A stretch of DNA of 64,000 nucleotides from Sinorhizobium numidicum (GTDB lineage: Bacteria; Pseudomonadota; Alphaproteobacteria; Rhizobiales; Rhizobiaceae). Shown here piece after piece: positions 54,310-62,563 of this stretch. A program made the translations under genes and the position numbers. The DNA is taken from positions 1,610,001 to 1,674,000 of the forward strand of contig NZ_CP120368.1 in NCBI RefSeq assembly GCF_029892045.1. Reading direction: 5' to 3'. The notes beneath the pieces are model-generated. The model saw nothing but the letters and a program-made list of their open reading frames with translations, had not been told where the DNA came from and made no database searches. Numbering within the stretch: the stretch's first letter is position 1; each line of letters opens with the position of its first letter.

Positions 54310-55446
54310 ATGACGAGCGTTGAACTGATCGACATCGAGAAACACTATGGCGGCTTCCATGCCCTGAAGGACGTCAACCTGACCATCGCGGAAGGCGAGT
54401 TCGTGGTCATGGTCGGCCCGTCCGGCTGCGGAAAGTCGACGCTGCTGAAGACGATCGCGGGTCTTGAGACCACGAGCGCTGGAACGCTCCTCATCAAGGG
54501 GCGGGACGTCACCAGGCTCGAGCCCGGCGACCGCGGTATCGCGATGGTGTTCCAGTCCTATGCGCTTTATCCGCACATGACCGTCGCCGAAAACATGGGG
54601 TTTGGCCTCAGGATGGCGAAGCGGCCAAAGGCGGAGATCGACACGGCTGTCGCGAGGGCCGCGAGGGTTCTCAGGCTCGAGGAGCAGCTCGAAAAGAAGC
54701 CGAAGCAGCTGTCGGGCGGCCAGCGGCAGCGCGTCGCCATCGGGCGGGCGATCACACGGTCGCCCGACGTCTTCCTCTTCGATGAACCGCTGTCGAACCT
54801 GGATGCGGCATTGCGAACGCAGATGCGGGTCGAGCTTTCGACACTTCACGCCGAGCTCGGATCGACCATGATCTACGTCACGCACGACCAGGTCGAGGCC
54901 ATGACGATGGCGAACCGGATCGTCGTCTTGAACCGGGGCAGGATCGAACAGGTCGGAGCGCCGCTCGATCTCTATAACAACCCCGACAACATGTTCGTCG
55001 CCGGCTTTCTCGGCGCGCCCCGCATGAACTTCGTGGCCGGCCAGGTCACCGAAGTCAGCGGATCCTCTGCGAGGGTCGTCTGCGCCGGCGGCCTGAAGGT
55101 GGCGTTTGAGGCTCTCGTTGGAAAGGTGAGCGTAGGTGAGACCGTCACCCTGGGCATCCGGCCGGAAAGGCTGCGGCTCGATGATGCGGCAGCGCAGATC
55201 CGCTTCGCGGGAAGCGTCAGGCTGACCGAATATCTTGGCCGCGAGACGATTGTCTATGCCGATGCGGGGCGACTGGTCACCACCGGATCTGACAGCGGCA
55301 CCAATGTCTTCACCGTGCAGATCGCCGATATCAGGCCCTTCCACAACGGCAGCGCGGTGTCGCTCGGCTTCGATCCCGCCGACGCTTACCTCTTCGCCGC
55401 TGACGGCACAACCATCACGCCTCGCAAGGCCGTCGCGAAAATCTAA
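54310..55446 (+). CDS. Sugar ABC transporter ATP-binding protein (MalK/UgpC type)
   Basis: 378 residues. Walker A GPSGCGKST, signature LSGGQRQRVAIGRA, Walker B FLFDEPLSNLD, H-loop VTHDQVEAMTMA, and a C-terminal OB/TOBE regulatory domain (from about 240). Powers the importer encoded upstream. Begins 24 bp after permease 2 and ends 14 bp before the GH42 gene, so one operon. Confidence 0.93.
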   Translation: MTSVELIDIEKHYGGFHALKDVNLTIAEGEFVVMVGPSGCGKSTLLKTIAGLETTSAGTLLIKGRDVTRLEPGDRGIAMVFQSYALYPHMTVAENMGFGLRMAKRPKAEIDTAVARAARVLRLEEQLEKKPKQLSGGQRQRVAIGRAITRSPDVFLFDEPLSNLDAALRTQMRVELSTLHAELGSTMIYVTHDQVEAMTMANRIVVLNRGRIEQVGAPLDLYNNPDNMFVAGFLGAPRMNFVAGQVTEVSGSSARVVCAGGLKVAFEALVGKVSVGETVTLGIRPERLRLDDAAAQIRFAGSVRLTEYLGRETIVYADAGRLVTTGSDSGTNVFTVQIADIRPFHNGSAVSLGFDPADAYLFAADGTTITPRKAVAKI

Positions 55447-55460
55447 GCAAGGACAAAATC

Positions 55461-57593
55461 ATGAAGCGTACCCCTCCGGCGCCGCTCTCGGTCTGGCGCA
55501 CCCTCAACCTGGACGATTTCCTGCTCGGCGTGCCGCATTATCCGGAGCATGTCGACGAGAGCTATTGGCTGCGCGATGCAGAGCGCATTGCGGCTGCGGG
55601 GTTCAACGTGGTCCGCCTTGGCGAATTCGCCTGGCATCTGATGGAGCCGAGGGAAGGGGTGTTCGACTTTTCGCTGTTCGATCGGGCCATCGGCGTGCTC
55701 GCCTCGGAAGGCCTGAAGACCATCTTCTGTACGCCGACCGCGACCCCGCCGCGGTGGCTGACCGCAACCTATCCGGAAGTGCTGCGCGTCGATGAAAGAG
55801 GCCGAACTGCCACGCATGGTTCCCGCCAGCATGCGGACACCAACAGCCCCGTCTACCGCATGCATAGCCGGCGCATCACGGAGGCCTTAGCGCGCCATTA
55901 TGCGGATAGTCCGAACGTCATCGGCTGGCAGACCGACAATGAGTTGAACACGACCGCTTCGACCTCCTATTCCGAAGCGAGCGAGCGCGAGTTCCGCCGC
56001 TATCTTCACGATCGATATGAGGCGATTGACAAGCTCAACTTCGCCTGGGGCGGAAACTTCTGGGCGCTTGCCTATGACAGTTTCGATCAGATCACCATCC
56101 CGAGGAAGGACAATCCGGGATTTGTCGCGCCTGGGCACATGCAGGACTACCATCGCTTCCTCGCCCATGCGACGGCGGCCTTCCAGCATGACCAGGTTGA
56201 AATCCTGCGCCGGGCCAATCCCGAATGGTTCATCTTCCACAATCTCGGACGGCTCGACGACATCGACTTCCGCGGCCAGTTCGGTCAGGATCTCGACTTT
56301 CTCGGCTTCGACATCTACCCGATGCTCTATGACGAGATGCGCCGGGCGGGCGGTCATCCCGCCACTCAAGCATTGCATCTCGACGTCTGCCGCGCCTGTT
56401 CCGGCAACTTCATTGTGCCTGAGCAGGCATCCGGTTTCGGCAGTCAGCCGGGTTTCTCGACCATGACGCCCGAACCGGGCGAGATGCGCCGGATGGCGCT
56501 GAGCTCCGTCGCGCGTGGTGCCGACGGCCTCCTGTTCTTCCGCTGGCGCCCGGCGCACTTCGGCGCGGAAATCTACTGGATGGGCGTGATCGACCACGAC
56601 GATGTGCCTCGCCGCCGGTATCAGGAAGCAAAGCAGTTCGCCGAGGACATCGGCAGGATCAAGCAGGACCTCCTCGGCACCACCGTGCGCATGGACGTCG
56701 CGATTGCGGGAGCCGACTTCGACAACCAGGAGGCCTACAGGACCTATCCGATGGGCATGCCGAGCCCCCTTGAGGACGGCACGCTGCTCCATCGGTACTG
56801 CTATTCGAAGGGCATCGCCTGCGGCTTCATCCATCCCGGGGACGACCTCTCCCGGATCAAGGTCCTCTACGTGCCGCACTGGGTGATGTGGAAGCCGGAG
56901 TGGAACGAGAACGTCGAGACCTTCGTCCGCAACGGCGGAACCCTGATCGTCGGCGCCATGAGCGGCACCCGCGATGAAAACAACCACATACCGACGGACC
57001 TCGCGCCCGGCCCAGGGCTTTCGAAGCTCTGCGGCGTGCGCGTCGAGGAGTTCGGCCGGGTGGCAGAACCGGGTGCCGACGGTCTGTTCGGGCTTCATGG
57101 AACCGAGTTCGGCTTTCACAACCCGGGGAAGCGCCTGCCGTCCAGTTCGGCGTCGCGGCGTTATCGTTTCACCCTGGGCAACCGGGAGCACGGGGCCGCA
57201 CACCTTTACGAGCTTCTCGCGCTCGACGAAGACGTGGAGGTTCTGGGGCACTGGTCGAACCGCTTCGCGAGCGGCAGGGCAGCGGTGACGAGCCGGAAGG
57301 TCGGCAAAGGCCGGGCCTGCTACGTCGGAACCTATCTGACCCAGTCCCTCGTCGAAGGATTGGTGGACCATGTCCTCGGCGCGGATATCCAGCCGCTGGT
57401 CCCGGACTTGCCGCCTGCCGTAGAGGTCGTCCTGAGGGAAGCGGAAGACAGAAAGCTGCTTTTCCTGCTGAATTGTGACGCAGAACCGGTAGAGTTGAGC
57501 TCTGTCCCCGCTGGAACGGACCTCCTTTCGGGCAATCCGGTCGACGGCGGGCTGGTCCTGGGGCCCTATGGTTGTGTGGTTCTGCGCGTGTGA
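55461..57593 (+). CDS. Beta-galactosidase, glycoside hydrolase family 42
   Basis: 710 residues, three-domain GH42 layout: catalytic TIM barrel (about 15-390), trimerisation domain (about 400-620), C-terminal beta domain. Acid/base Glu161 in GWQTDNEL, nucleophile Glu321 in NFIVPEQASG, both at the usual spacing. VRLGEFAWHLMEPREG near residue 53 is the substrate entry motif. No signal peptide, so it acts on disaccharides or oligosaccharides after import by the adjacent ABC transporter. Intact and long, in contrast to the decayed genes that follow it. Confidence 0.95.
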   Translation: MKRTPPAPLSVWRTLNLDDFLLGVPHYPEHVDESYWLRDAERIAAAGFNVVRLGEFAWHLMEPREGVFDFSLFDRAIGVLASEGLKTIFCTPTATPPRWLTATYPEVLRVDERGRTATHGSRQHADTNSPVYRMHSRRITEALARHYADSPNVIGWQTDNELNTTASTSYSEASEREFRRYLHDRYEAIDKLNFAWGGNFWALAYDSFDQITIPRKDNPGFVAPGHMQDYHRFLAHATAAFQHDQVEILRRANPEWFIFHNLGRLDDIDFRGQFGQDLDFLGFDIYPMLYDEMRRAGGHPATQALHLDVCRACSGNFIVPEQASGFGSQPGFSTMTPEPGEMRRMALSSVARGADGLLFFRWRPAHFGAEIYWMGVIDHDDVPRRRYQEAKQFAEDIGRIKQDLLGTTVRMDVAIAGADFDNQEAYRTYPMGMPSPLEDGTLLHRYCYSKGIACGFIHPGDDLSRIKVLYVPHWVMWKPEWNENVETFVRNGGTLIVGAMSGTRDENNHIPTDLAPGPGLSKLCGVRVEEFGRVAEPGADGLFGLHGTEFGFHNPGKRLPSSSASRRYRFTLGNREHGAAHLYELLALDEDVEVLGHWSNRFASGRAAVTSRKVGKGRACYVGTYLTQSLVEGLVDHVLGADIQPLVPDLPPAVEVVLREAEDRKLLFLLNCDAEPVELSSVPAGTDLLSGNPVDGGLVLGPYGCVVLRV

Positions 57594-57631
57594 AGAGACT
57601 CGGCTTGCGGCAGAGTCCGCGTGCGGTCGAC

Positions 57632-57967
57632 ATGTCCGGTATTTGGGCTCCAAGTGCGCTCAACGTCGGCCTTCGCCGCGCCGACTGGGTGGTCGAGGCG
57701 CTGCGCTCAACATCCGTGTCGCTCGCTTTCGCCGCACGTGGCATCTTTGACGGTCACCTCCAGAAGATCACGACCATGTGGGACATCGCCGGCGGCGCGG
57801 TACTCGCCCGCGAGGCAGGTCTCCAGGTCCGTATCGGCACCCGTGATGGATCGGGGACTCCGTGGATCGCGGCCGGAACGGCCTCCCTAATGGCGGTGAC
57901 GGAAAGCCTCTGGCCGAAGATCCGCCCCGGTAAAGACGACGCGGTTGCGGCGACGGCCGCTGAGTAG
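57632..57967 (+). pseudogene. Inositol-monophosphatase family C-terminal fragment
   Basis: Open frame carries RSTSVSLAFAARGIFDG then MWDIAGGAVLAREAG, the second half of the inositol-phosphatase fold with the metal-binding WD motif, and the end GTASLMAVTESLW. The first half with the DPLDGT site is missing. It begins directly after the beta-galactosidase stop, so it is a truncated remnant, possibly of a histidinol or sugar phosphatase. Confidence 0.7.
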
Positions 57968-58139
57968 CTCTGACGTTTTTCAAATCTCAGTCGAGCCTCT
58001 CTCGTTGCGCTCTACCGCGGGCTCTCGACGGTTTACGCCGGCAGCGACCGACGATGTGCATCCGGTCTAACGGAGGTTCGGGTCGAACCTGACCTGTCCT
58101 CTCGGAGTAGAAGACAAGTGTGACTCAAGCACCATTACG

Positions 58140-58435
58140 ATTGGCGCGGCGAGGCGGCTCGCTAGGACTGTGTGCTATGGAAAAGCTTCCGGCCTGCGAA
58201 GCGGAAGATTCCGCGTAGCAGCGATCCGTTCGATATCGCGCCACATGTATGCACCCTTGAGAGGATAGACGTTGAACGGGGACGTGGACAGGCCCCGAGC
58301 CGCGAACATCGGCCCCAGCAGAAAGGGCCGCGATTCCAGCTTCCGTCCTCGGGCGGCGCCTGTCTCGTCGGCACGCATTGCGGCCAGGTAGGAGCAACTG
58401 GAGGTTAACTCGTACCAAAACTCAATCGTGTCCAT
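58140..58435 (-). pseudogene. 2-hydroxychromene-2-carboxylate isomerase fragment (nonsense mutation)
   Basis: Minus strand ATG 58435 begins DTIEFWYELTSSCSYLAAM, the start of DsbA-fold chromene-carboxylate isomerases, with RPFLLGPMFAARGLSTSPFN and KGAYMWRDIERIAA. After RRPEAFP an in-frame TAG (58177-58175) occurs, and similarity continues for a few residues (HTVLASRLA) before ending. Original gene would have about 200 residues; roughly half is lost. Confidence 0.8.
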
Positions 58436-58466
58436 CGCTCTCTTCGGCTGCGTGATTTAAGTCCCG

Positions 58467-59390
58467 TCAAAGCTCCCCTGCGGTCATTTCGGTCGCCGCC
58501 GCGACGATCGTGTTTCGGAGCCACTTATGCCGGGGGGAGTCGTGGTGGCGCGCGTGCCAAGCCAGACTCATGGCAAAGTGACCGAGATCGAGGGGCGGAA
58601 CCAGGGAAACGAACCGCCTCATGTCCGCCGCCGTCCGCGCCAGACTCGACGGAAGGGTCATGACGAGGTCGGCACGGGCGGCAATCTCCACCGCCGCGAA
58701 GAAGTTCGGCACCCGCAGCTTCACCCGTCGCCTCCGCCCCAGACGGGCAAGGGCTTCATCGACGGGCGCCGGCCCTAGGCCGGGAACGCTCACCACGATA
58801 TGTTCAAGCGCTAGGAAGCGGTCGAGCGTGAGTTTCCCGGCCGCGGCCGGATGTTCAGCGCGCATGAGTGTTACCAACTCCTCATCATAAAGGTGGCGGC
58901 GGCGGATGCCGGCCGGCGCTTCGTCGACCAGTGCCACCATGGCATCCGCCGCATTGTCCTCCAGCGCTTCGATCCCGTTCGCGCCCGGCGCGACGATGTC
59001 GAAATCGAGGGACGGCGCTTCGCCTGCAACGCGCGCGAGCAGACGCGGCACAATCACGGCGGCCTGAAGATCGGGCATCAGGAGCCGAATTTGGCCCGTT
59101 GCCGTCGCAGGATTGAACGGGCTCGCCTCCAGCATCTCGCCGATGCCGGCCAGCATTCTGCGTAGCATTGGACGCACTTCTTCGGCACGGGCGCTAAGCA
59201 CGTAGCCGCCGGGTCCGTCGGCAAGGAGCGCATCCGCAAACAGCGTCCGCAATCGTCCCAATGCCCGGCTTGCGGCCGGCTGGCTCATGCCGAGCCGATG
59301 GGCCGCGCGTGTGACGTTCTTCTCCTCGATCAGCGCGTCCAGCGCCACGAGGAGGTTGATGTCGATCTTTCGTAAATCCACTTGGCGCAT
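58467..59390 (-). CDS. LysR-family transcriptional regulator
   Basis: 307 residues from ATG 59390 (GTG/ATG 59408 adds six). N-terminal winged helix-turn-helix DINLLVALDALIEEKNVTRA then HRLGMSQPAASRALGRLR, followed by the LysR substrate-binding domain. Divergent from the NmrA-like gene 82 bp away, the classic arrangement for control of an adjacent target. Acts as a transcription factor for an unknown effector. Confidence 0.9.
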   Translation of the reverse strand: MRQVDLRKIDINLLVALDALIEEKNVTRAAHRLGMSQPAASRALGRLRTLFADALLADGPGGYVLSARAEEVRPMLRRMLAGIGEMLEASPFNPATATGQIRLLMPDLQAAVIVPRLLARVAGEAPSLDFDIVAPGANGIEALEDNAADAMVALVDEAPAGIRRRHLYDEELVTLMRAEHPAAAGKLTLDRFLALEHIVVSVPGLGPAPVDEALARLGRRRRVKLRVPNFFAAVEIAARADLVMTLPSSLARTAADMRRFVSLVPPLDLGHFAMSLAWHARHHDSPRHKWLRNTIVAAATEMTAGEL

Positions 59391-59472
59391 GCTGACTATG
59401 TACCTCATGCATTGGACGCATGGGAAGCTCTGCTCCTATTCTCGCGCGGGCGAATTTGAGACGGAGGAAGTC

Positions 59473-60633
59473 ATGTACGTGGTGCTAGGAGCAAATGGGC
59501 GAGCCGGCGGTGAAACGGCCCACGCCCTCATAGAATGCGGCGAGGCCGTGCGCGTCGTCGTGCGTCGCCCTGAACATGGCGAAAAGTGGAGGTCACTCGG
59601 CGCGGACGTAGCCATAGCGGATATCGATGACGCCGACTCCATCGCTGAAGCCCTGGACGGCGCGTTGGGAGCGTTTCTCCTCAATCCGCCGCCGGTGAGC
59701 GGAGATCCCTATGCGCGGACCGTTGAGATCGGCACCGCACTCGCCAAGGCGGTAAGACGCGGGCGCGTGCCAAAGGTGGTCGTCCTGTCATCGATCGGCG
59801 CGCAACACGCTTCGGGCACGGGCGTCATAACGACTCTCCATCAGATTGAGAGGCTGTTGGATCATGTAGCGCCTGCAACCGCCTTCCTACGATCGGGTTA
59901 CTTTGTTGAGACCTGGGGCGAGGTCGCTGGGATCGCCATCTCGGAAGGGGTGCTGCCGACCTTCCTCGAACCCGATCAGCGTATTCCGACGGTGAGCACG
60001 AGCGATGTCGGGCGCACGGCCGCAGCGCTGCTTCGCGAGGACTGGACCGGCAAGCGGATCGTCGAACTGAGCGGACCGGAAGATTGGAGCGCCGGCGACG
60101 TAGCATCGGCCTTCGCCGATGCTCTCGGCTGTCCGGTGTTCCCGGCATTCGTTCCGCCGCAGCAGCGCGCAGCCATCCTGGCCGGTGACGCCATCCCCTA
60201 CGAGGTGGCGACTGCTTTGCTCGGCATGTACGAAGGCATCGCCGAGAATCGGTTCGCGCACGAGGGTGGGGGGCTCGCCCAGCAACGCTGCGAGTTCAGG
60301 CCTCAGCCGCGCCACATCGACCGGCTGGTTGACGAAGGCGTGCTTGAGGCCGAGCCCCGTCGCGGACAGCGCGAAGCGCTGGCAGGCACGCCCGAAGGCA
60401 ATCCAGTGCGCCTTGTCCTCGCGCTCAGCGAGGAGGACGGCGATGCCGGCCGAGCTGTCGCTCTACGCGACGCCGCTGTGTTCCGCGAGATCTCGTCGCA
60501 AAGGCGCAGTAGCGGCACCAGCGGTATCCGTCGGCACCGTGGCCCGTGGCAGGAACGCCGGCGATCCGTCCGCACCGGCGTTAGCTTTTCGCCGGCTTCA
60601 AACGCAATATCATGCCGGATGCCTCGTCGGTGA
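59473..60633 (+). CDS. NAD(P)-binding NmrA-like protein with aberrant C-terminal fusion
   Basis: Residues 1-264 are an atypical short-chain dehydrogenase/NmrA fold: YVVLGANGRAGGETAHALIE (nucleotide-binding), ADVAIADIDDADS, VVVLSSIGAQHASGTG and RSGYFVETWGEVAG. Up to about base 60265 the protein looks normal; from a G-run at 60264-60273 it continues for ~120 residues as an Arg-rich stretch that is the antisense of a nitroreductase fragment. The normal last ~20 residues are lost. Probably a quinone-reductase-like enzyme, now possibly damaged. Divergent from LysR. Confidence 0.78.
   Translation: MYVVLGANGRAGGETAHALIECGEAVRVVVRRPEHGEKWRSLGADVAIADIDDADSIAEALDGALGAFLLNPPPVSGDPYARTVEIGTALAKAVRRGRVPKVVVLSSIGAQHASGTGVITTLHQIERLLDHVAPATAFLRSGYFVETWGEVAGIAISEGVLPTFLEPDQRIPTVSTSDVGRTAAALLREDWTGKRIVELSGPEDWSAGDVASAFADALGCPVFPAFVPPQQRAAILAGDAIPYEVATALLGMYEGIAENRFAHEGGGLAQQRCEFRPQPRHIDRLVDEGVLEAEPRRGQREALAGTPEGNPVRLVLALSEEDGDAGRAVALRDAAVFREISSQRRSSGTSGIRRHRGPWQERRRSVRTGVSFSPASNAISCRMPRR
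60271..60460 (-). pseudogene. Nitroreductase (Acg-like) C-terminal fragment
   Basis: Minus-strand frame reads SSAGIAVLLAEREDKAHWI then GRACQRFALSATGLGLKHAF and VNQPVDVARLRPELAALLGE, a segment of FMN-dependent nitroreductases of the Acg family. A TAG interrupts the frame just upstream (about 60465), and nothing after LLGEP remains. It lies antisense inside the 3' part of the NmrA-like gene and explains its aberrant tail. Confidence 0.72.
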
Positions 60634-61717
60634 GCGCGAGTACCGAGCCATCGGAGGCTTGGAGGACATCGCGAATCCGGGCTCCCAGGGAAAGAACCTC
60701 CTCGTTGGTCACCTCCTGTGTGTCCGTCTCCACTCGGACGATTCCTTCGGCCGACAGGCCACCGATCAGGAGATCGCCCTGCCATTCAGAGAACATGTCG
60801 CCGGTATAGAAGGTCATGCCGGAGGGTGAAATCACGGGTGTCCAGCTGTGGATGGAGCCGGCAAATTCAGACCGGGTTGGCGGATCGGGGATTTCCTCGC
60901 CCGAATAGTGGCGGCCCCAACTGACCACAGGCCAGCCATAATTCTCGCCGGCCTTCGGGATGTTCAATTCGTCTCCGCCCCTCGGGCCCATCTCTGCCAC
61001 CCAAAGTACGCCCGTCTCGGGATGGATGGCCGCCCCTTGAACGTTGCGGTGGCCATAGGACCAGACCTCGTCGGCGCCTTCCTGGTCGATGAAGGGATTG
61101 TCCCTCGGAATCGATCCATCAGGGTTGAGGTGGACGATCGTCCCGAGATGGTTGGCCGGATCCTGGGCCTGCCGCATTTGGAAGCGCTCTCCGAGAGTCA
61201 CGAACAGCGTACCGTCCGGCGCGAAAGCCAGCCGGGAGCCGAAATGGTTTTCGCCCGAAACCGCCGGTTCCTGCCGGAAGATCACCTCGAAATCTGATAT
61301 GGCGGTAGCGTCCTCGTTCAACTGGCCGCGCCCGACCGAGGTGGCCGCGCCGCCTTCGCGCTCCTCGGCAAAGGAAAGATAGATGGTCCGGTTGCTCGCG
61401 AATTCCGGATCAAGGACAATATCGAGAAGTCCGCCCTGACCTTGTGCGAACACATCCGGGACCCCTTCGATCGGTTCGCCGATGGTTCCGTCGGCCGAAA
61501 CAAGGCGCAGCCGACCGGGACGTTCGGTCACAAGCATGTCGCCGTCCGGCAGAAGCGCAGCGCCCCAGGGATGCTCAAGACCATTCGCGAAGACTTCCAC
61601 ATTAACGGGACCGCTTTCGGTGTCGAGCGTCCGCGGCGTGTCTTGCGCCCCGACCGCCTCGTGTCGCAGAGCGATGAGCACCATCGCCAATGCGAAGAAA
61701 ATGACTGCTCGCAACAT
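60581..61717 (-). CDS. Soluble aldose sugar dehydrogenase (PQQ-dependent, glucose/sorbosone dehydrogenase family)
   Basis: 378 residues from ATG 61717 (ATG 61723 adds two). Signal peptide about 1-24 (ends EAVGAQ). Six-bladed propeller typical of soluble glucose dehydrogenases: LEHPWGAALLPDGDMLVTER, VSGENHFGSRLAFAPDG, SYGHRNVQGAAIHPETG and AEMGPRGGDELN. His and Arg residues of the PQQ pocket are in place. Acts in the periplasm, oxidising aldoses with PQQ. No pqq genes nearby. Confidence 0.9.
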   Translation of the reverse strand: MLRAVIFFALAMVLIALRHEAVGAQDTPRTLDTESGPVNVEVFANGLEHPWGAALLPDGDMLVTERPGRLRLVSADGTIGEPIEGVPDVFAQGQGGLLDIVLDPEFASNRTIYLSFAEEREGGAATSVGRGQLNEDATAISDFEVIFRQEPAVSGENHFGSRLAFAPDGTLFVTLGERFQMRQAQDPANHLGTIVHLNPDGSIPRDNPFIDQEGADEVWSYGHRNVQGAAIHPETGVLWVAEMGPRGGDELNIPKAGENYGWPVVSWGRHYSGEEIPDPPTRSEFAGSIHSWTPVISPSGMTFYTGDMFSEWQGDLLIGGLSAEGIVRVETDTQEVTNEEVLSLGARIRDVLQASDGSVLALTDEASGMILRLKPAKS

Positions 61718-61760
61718 GGCCAACTCCGTCGTTTCAAGTTCGTGGCAAATGTCGATCTCG

Positions 61761-62057
61761 TCAGGGCTTTGAGCTCTGTTGCGGAGGCAACTCCTCCGGG
61801 CGGATCACCGGTGTTTTTCCCTCGTTCGGCGCCGGCTCGACAATTTCACTATCGCCGATCGCAGGCGGCTCTAGGACTCCGTTGCATTCATCGAGCTTGT
61901 CCGCGTAGGATTTCTGATCGCCATCTACGCCCGGGTCGACGCGGCAGCGACCATTCTCAACACCTTCGGCCTGCTGAGACAGACCTGGCGACGCATTCAA
62001 GGCCGTAAGGGCCAGCACCAACGCCGCAACAGATTTTCCAGCTAGTGTACGCCTCAT
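61761..62057 (-). CDS. Small exported hypothetical protein
   Basis: 98 residues with a signal peptide (1-27, KSVAALVLALTALNASPGLS then QQAEG). The mature protein contains two cysteines (GRCRVDP and DECNGVL, probably a disulfide), is acidic and ends in a Pro-rich tail PPQQSSKP. A second reading could be a periplasmic partner of the neighbouring dehydrogenase, 44 bp downstream on the same strand. No family recognised. Confidence 0.72.
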   Translation of the reverse strand: MRRTLAGKSVAALVLALTALNASPGLSQQAEGVENGRCRVDPGVDGDQKSYADKLDECNGVLEPPAIGDSEIVEPAPNEGKTPVIRPEELPPQQSSKP

Positions 62058-62563
62058 CCTCCTCGTCCTTCGATTTTAAACTCCAACCGCAGGGGTTTCC
62101 GCAGGACAGGCCATTACAAGCCAAACCCGAGCTTCCCGGGTTGGTTCCGACAAACCCTTCCGGAGAATGCGAAGCGCAGGGGCGAGCGTCGACGCTATCC
62201 AGCATCTCGGTCGCGGCAAGGACAGTCGACGTCTAGTCGCCTTCCTGCGGCGTACAACTTCAGCCGATATCTTTGTGGCGGTGCCGCCATATTTTTCGCG
62301 TGCCAAGACAAGCTGCTGGTCTTGAGTTCGAAGCTCCTCAAGGCGAAGGGGTTTGAAGGTCGGCTGTTGGGCTCAAAGCAGTCACCTCGACACAACAGGG
62401 CCTAAGAGGTCGAGTTCGGGACGACTGCTCTTCATCCGCCTTCTGGGGATCTGCTCCTGGCTTTTGTCTTAGGCGTCAGGTGTCATAGGCATGTCATCTT
62501 TCGGTGATGGTTATCCGGGTGCCTAAGTTCGTTAGAATGGCGGCGCGGCTCGTCGCTGGGTAA
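62058..62563. promoter_or_regulatory. Long intergenic region upstream of the glycosyltransferase
   Basis: About 505 bp without a supported gene; short frames on both strands lack similarity. It holds the Pho box at 62480-62497. GC is lower near 62240-62320. The promoter of the exported hypothetical gene (minus) and of the glycosyltransferase (plus) must be here. Confidence 0.5.
62480..62497 (+). promoter_or_regulatory. Pho box (PhoB-binding site)
   Basis: GTGTCATAGGCATGTCAT: two TGTCAT half-sites (62481-62486 and 62492-62497) exactly 11 bp apart, as in the Pho-box consensus CTGTCAT-N4-CTGTCAT; only the first base of each half-site differs. It stands 67 bp upstream of the glycosyltransferase start. 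It predicts induction by phosphate limitation. Confidence 0.8.

Noticed and set aside
53335-55344. 669-codon open frame on the minus strand
   Set aside because: Antisense of the permease and ATPase genes, which have full family motifs; composition is His/Arg/Asp-rich with no domain.
55887-57653. 588-codon open frame on the minus strand
   Set aside because: Shadow of the GH42 gene, which has both catalytic Glu residues; no motif of its own.
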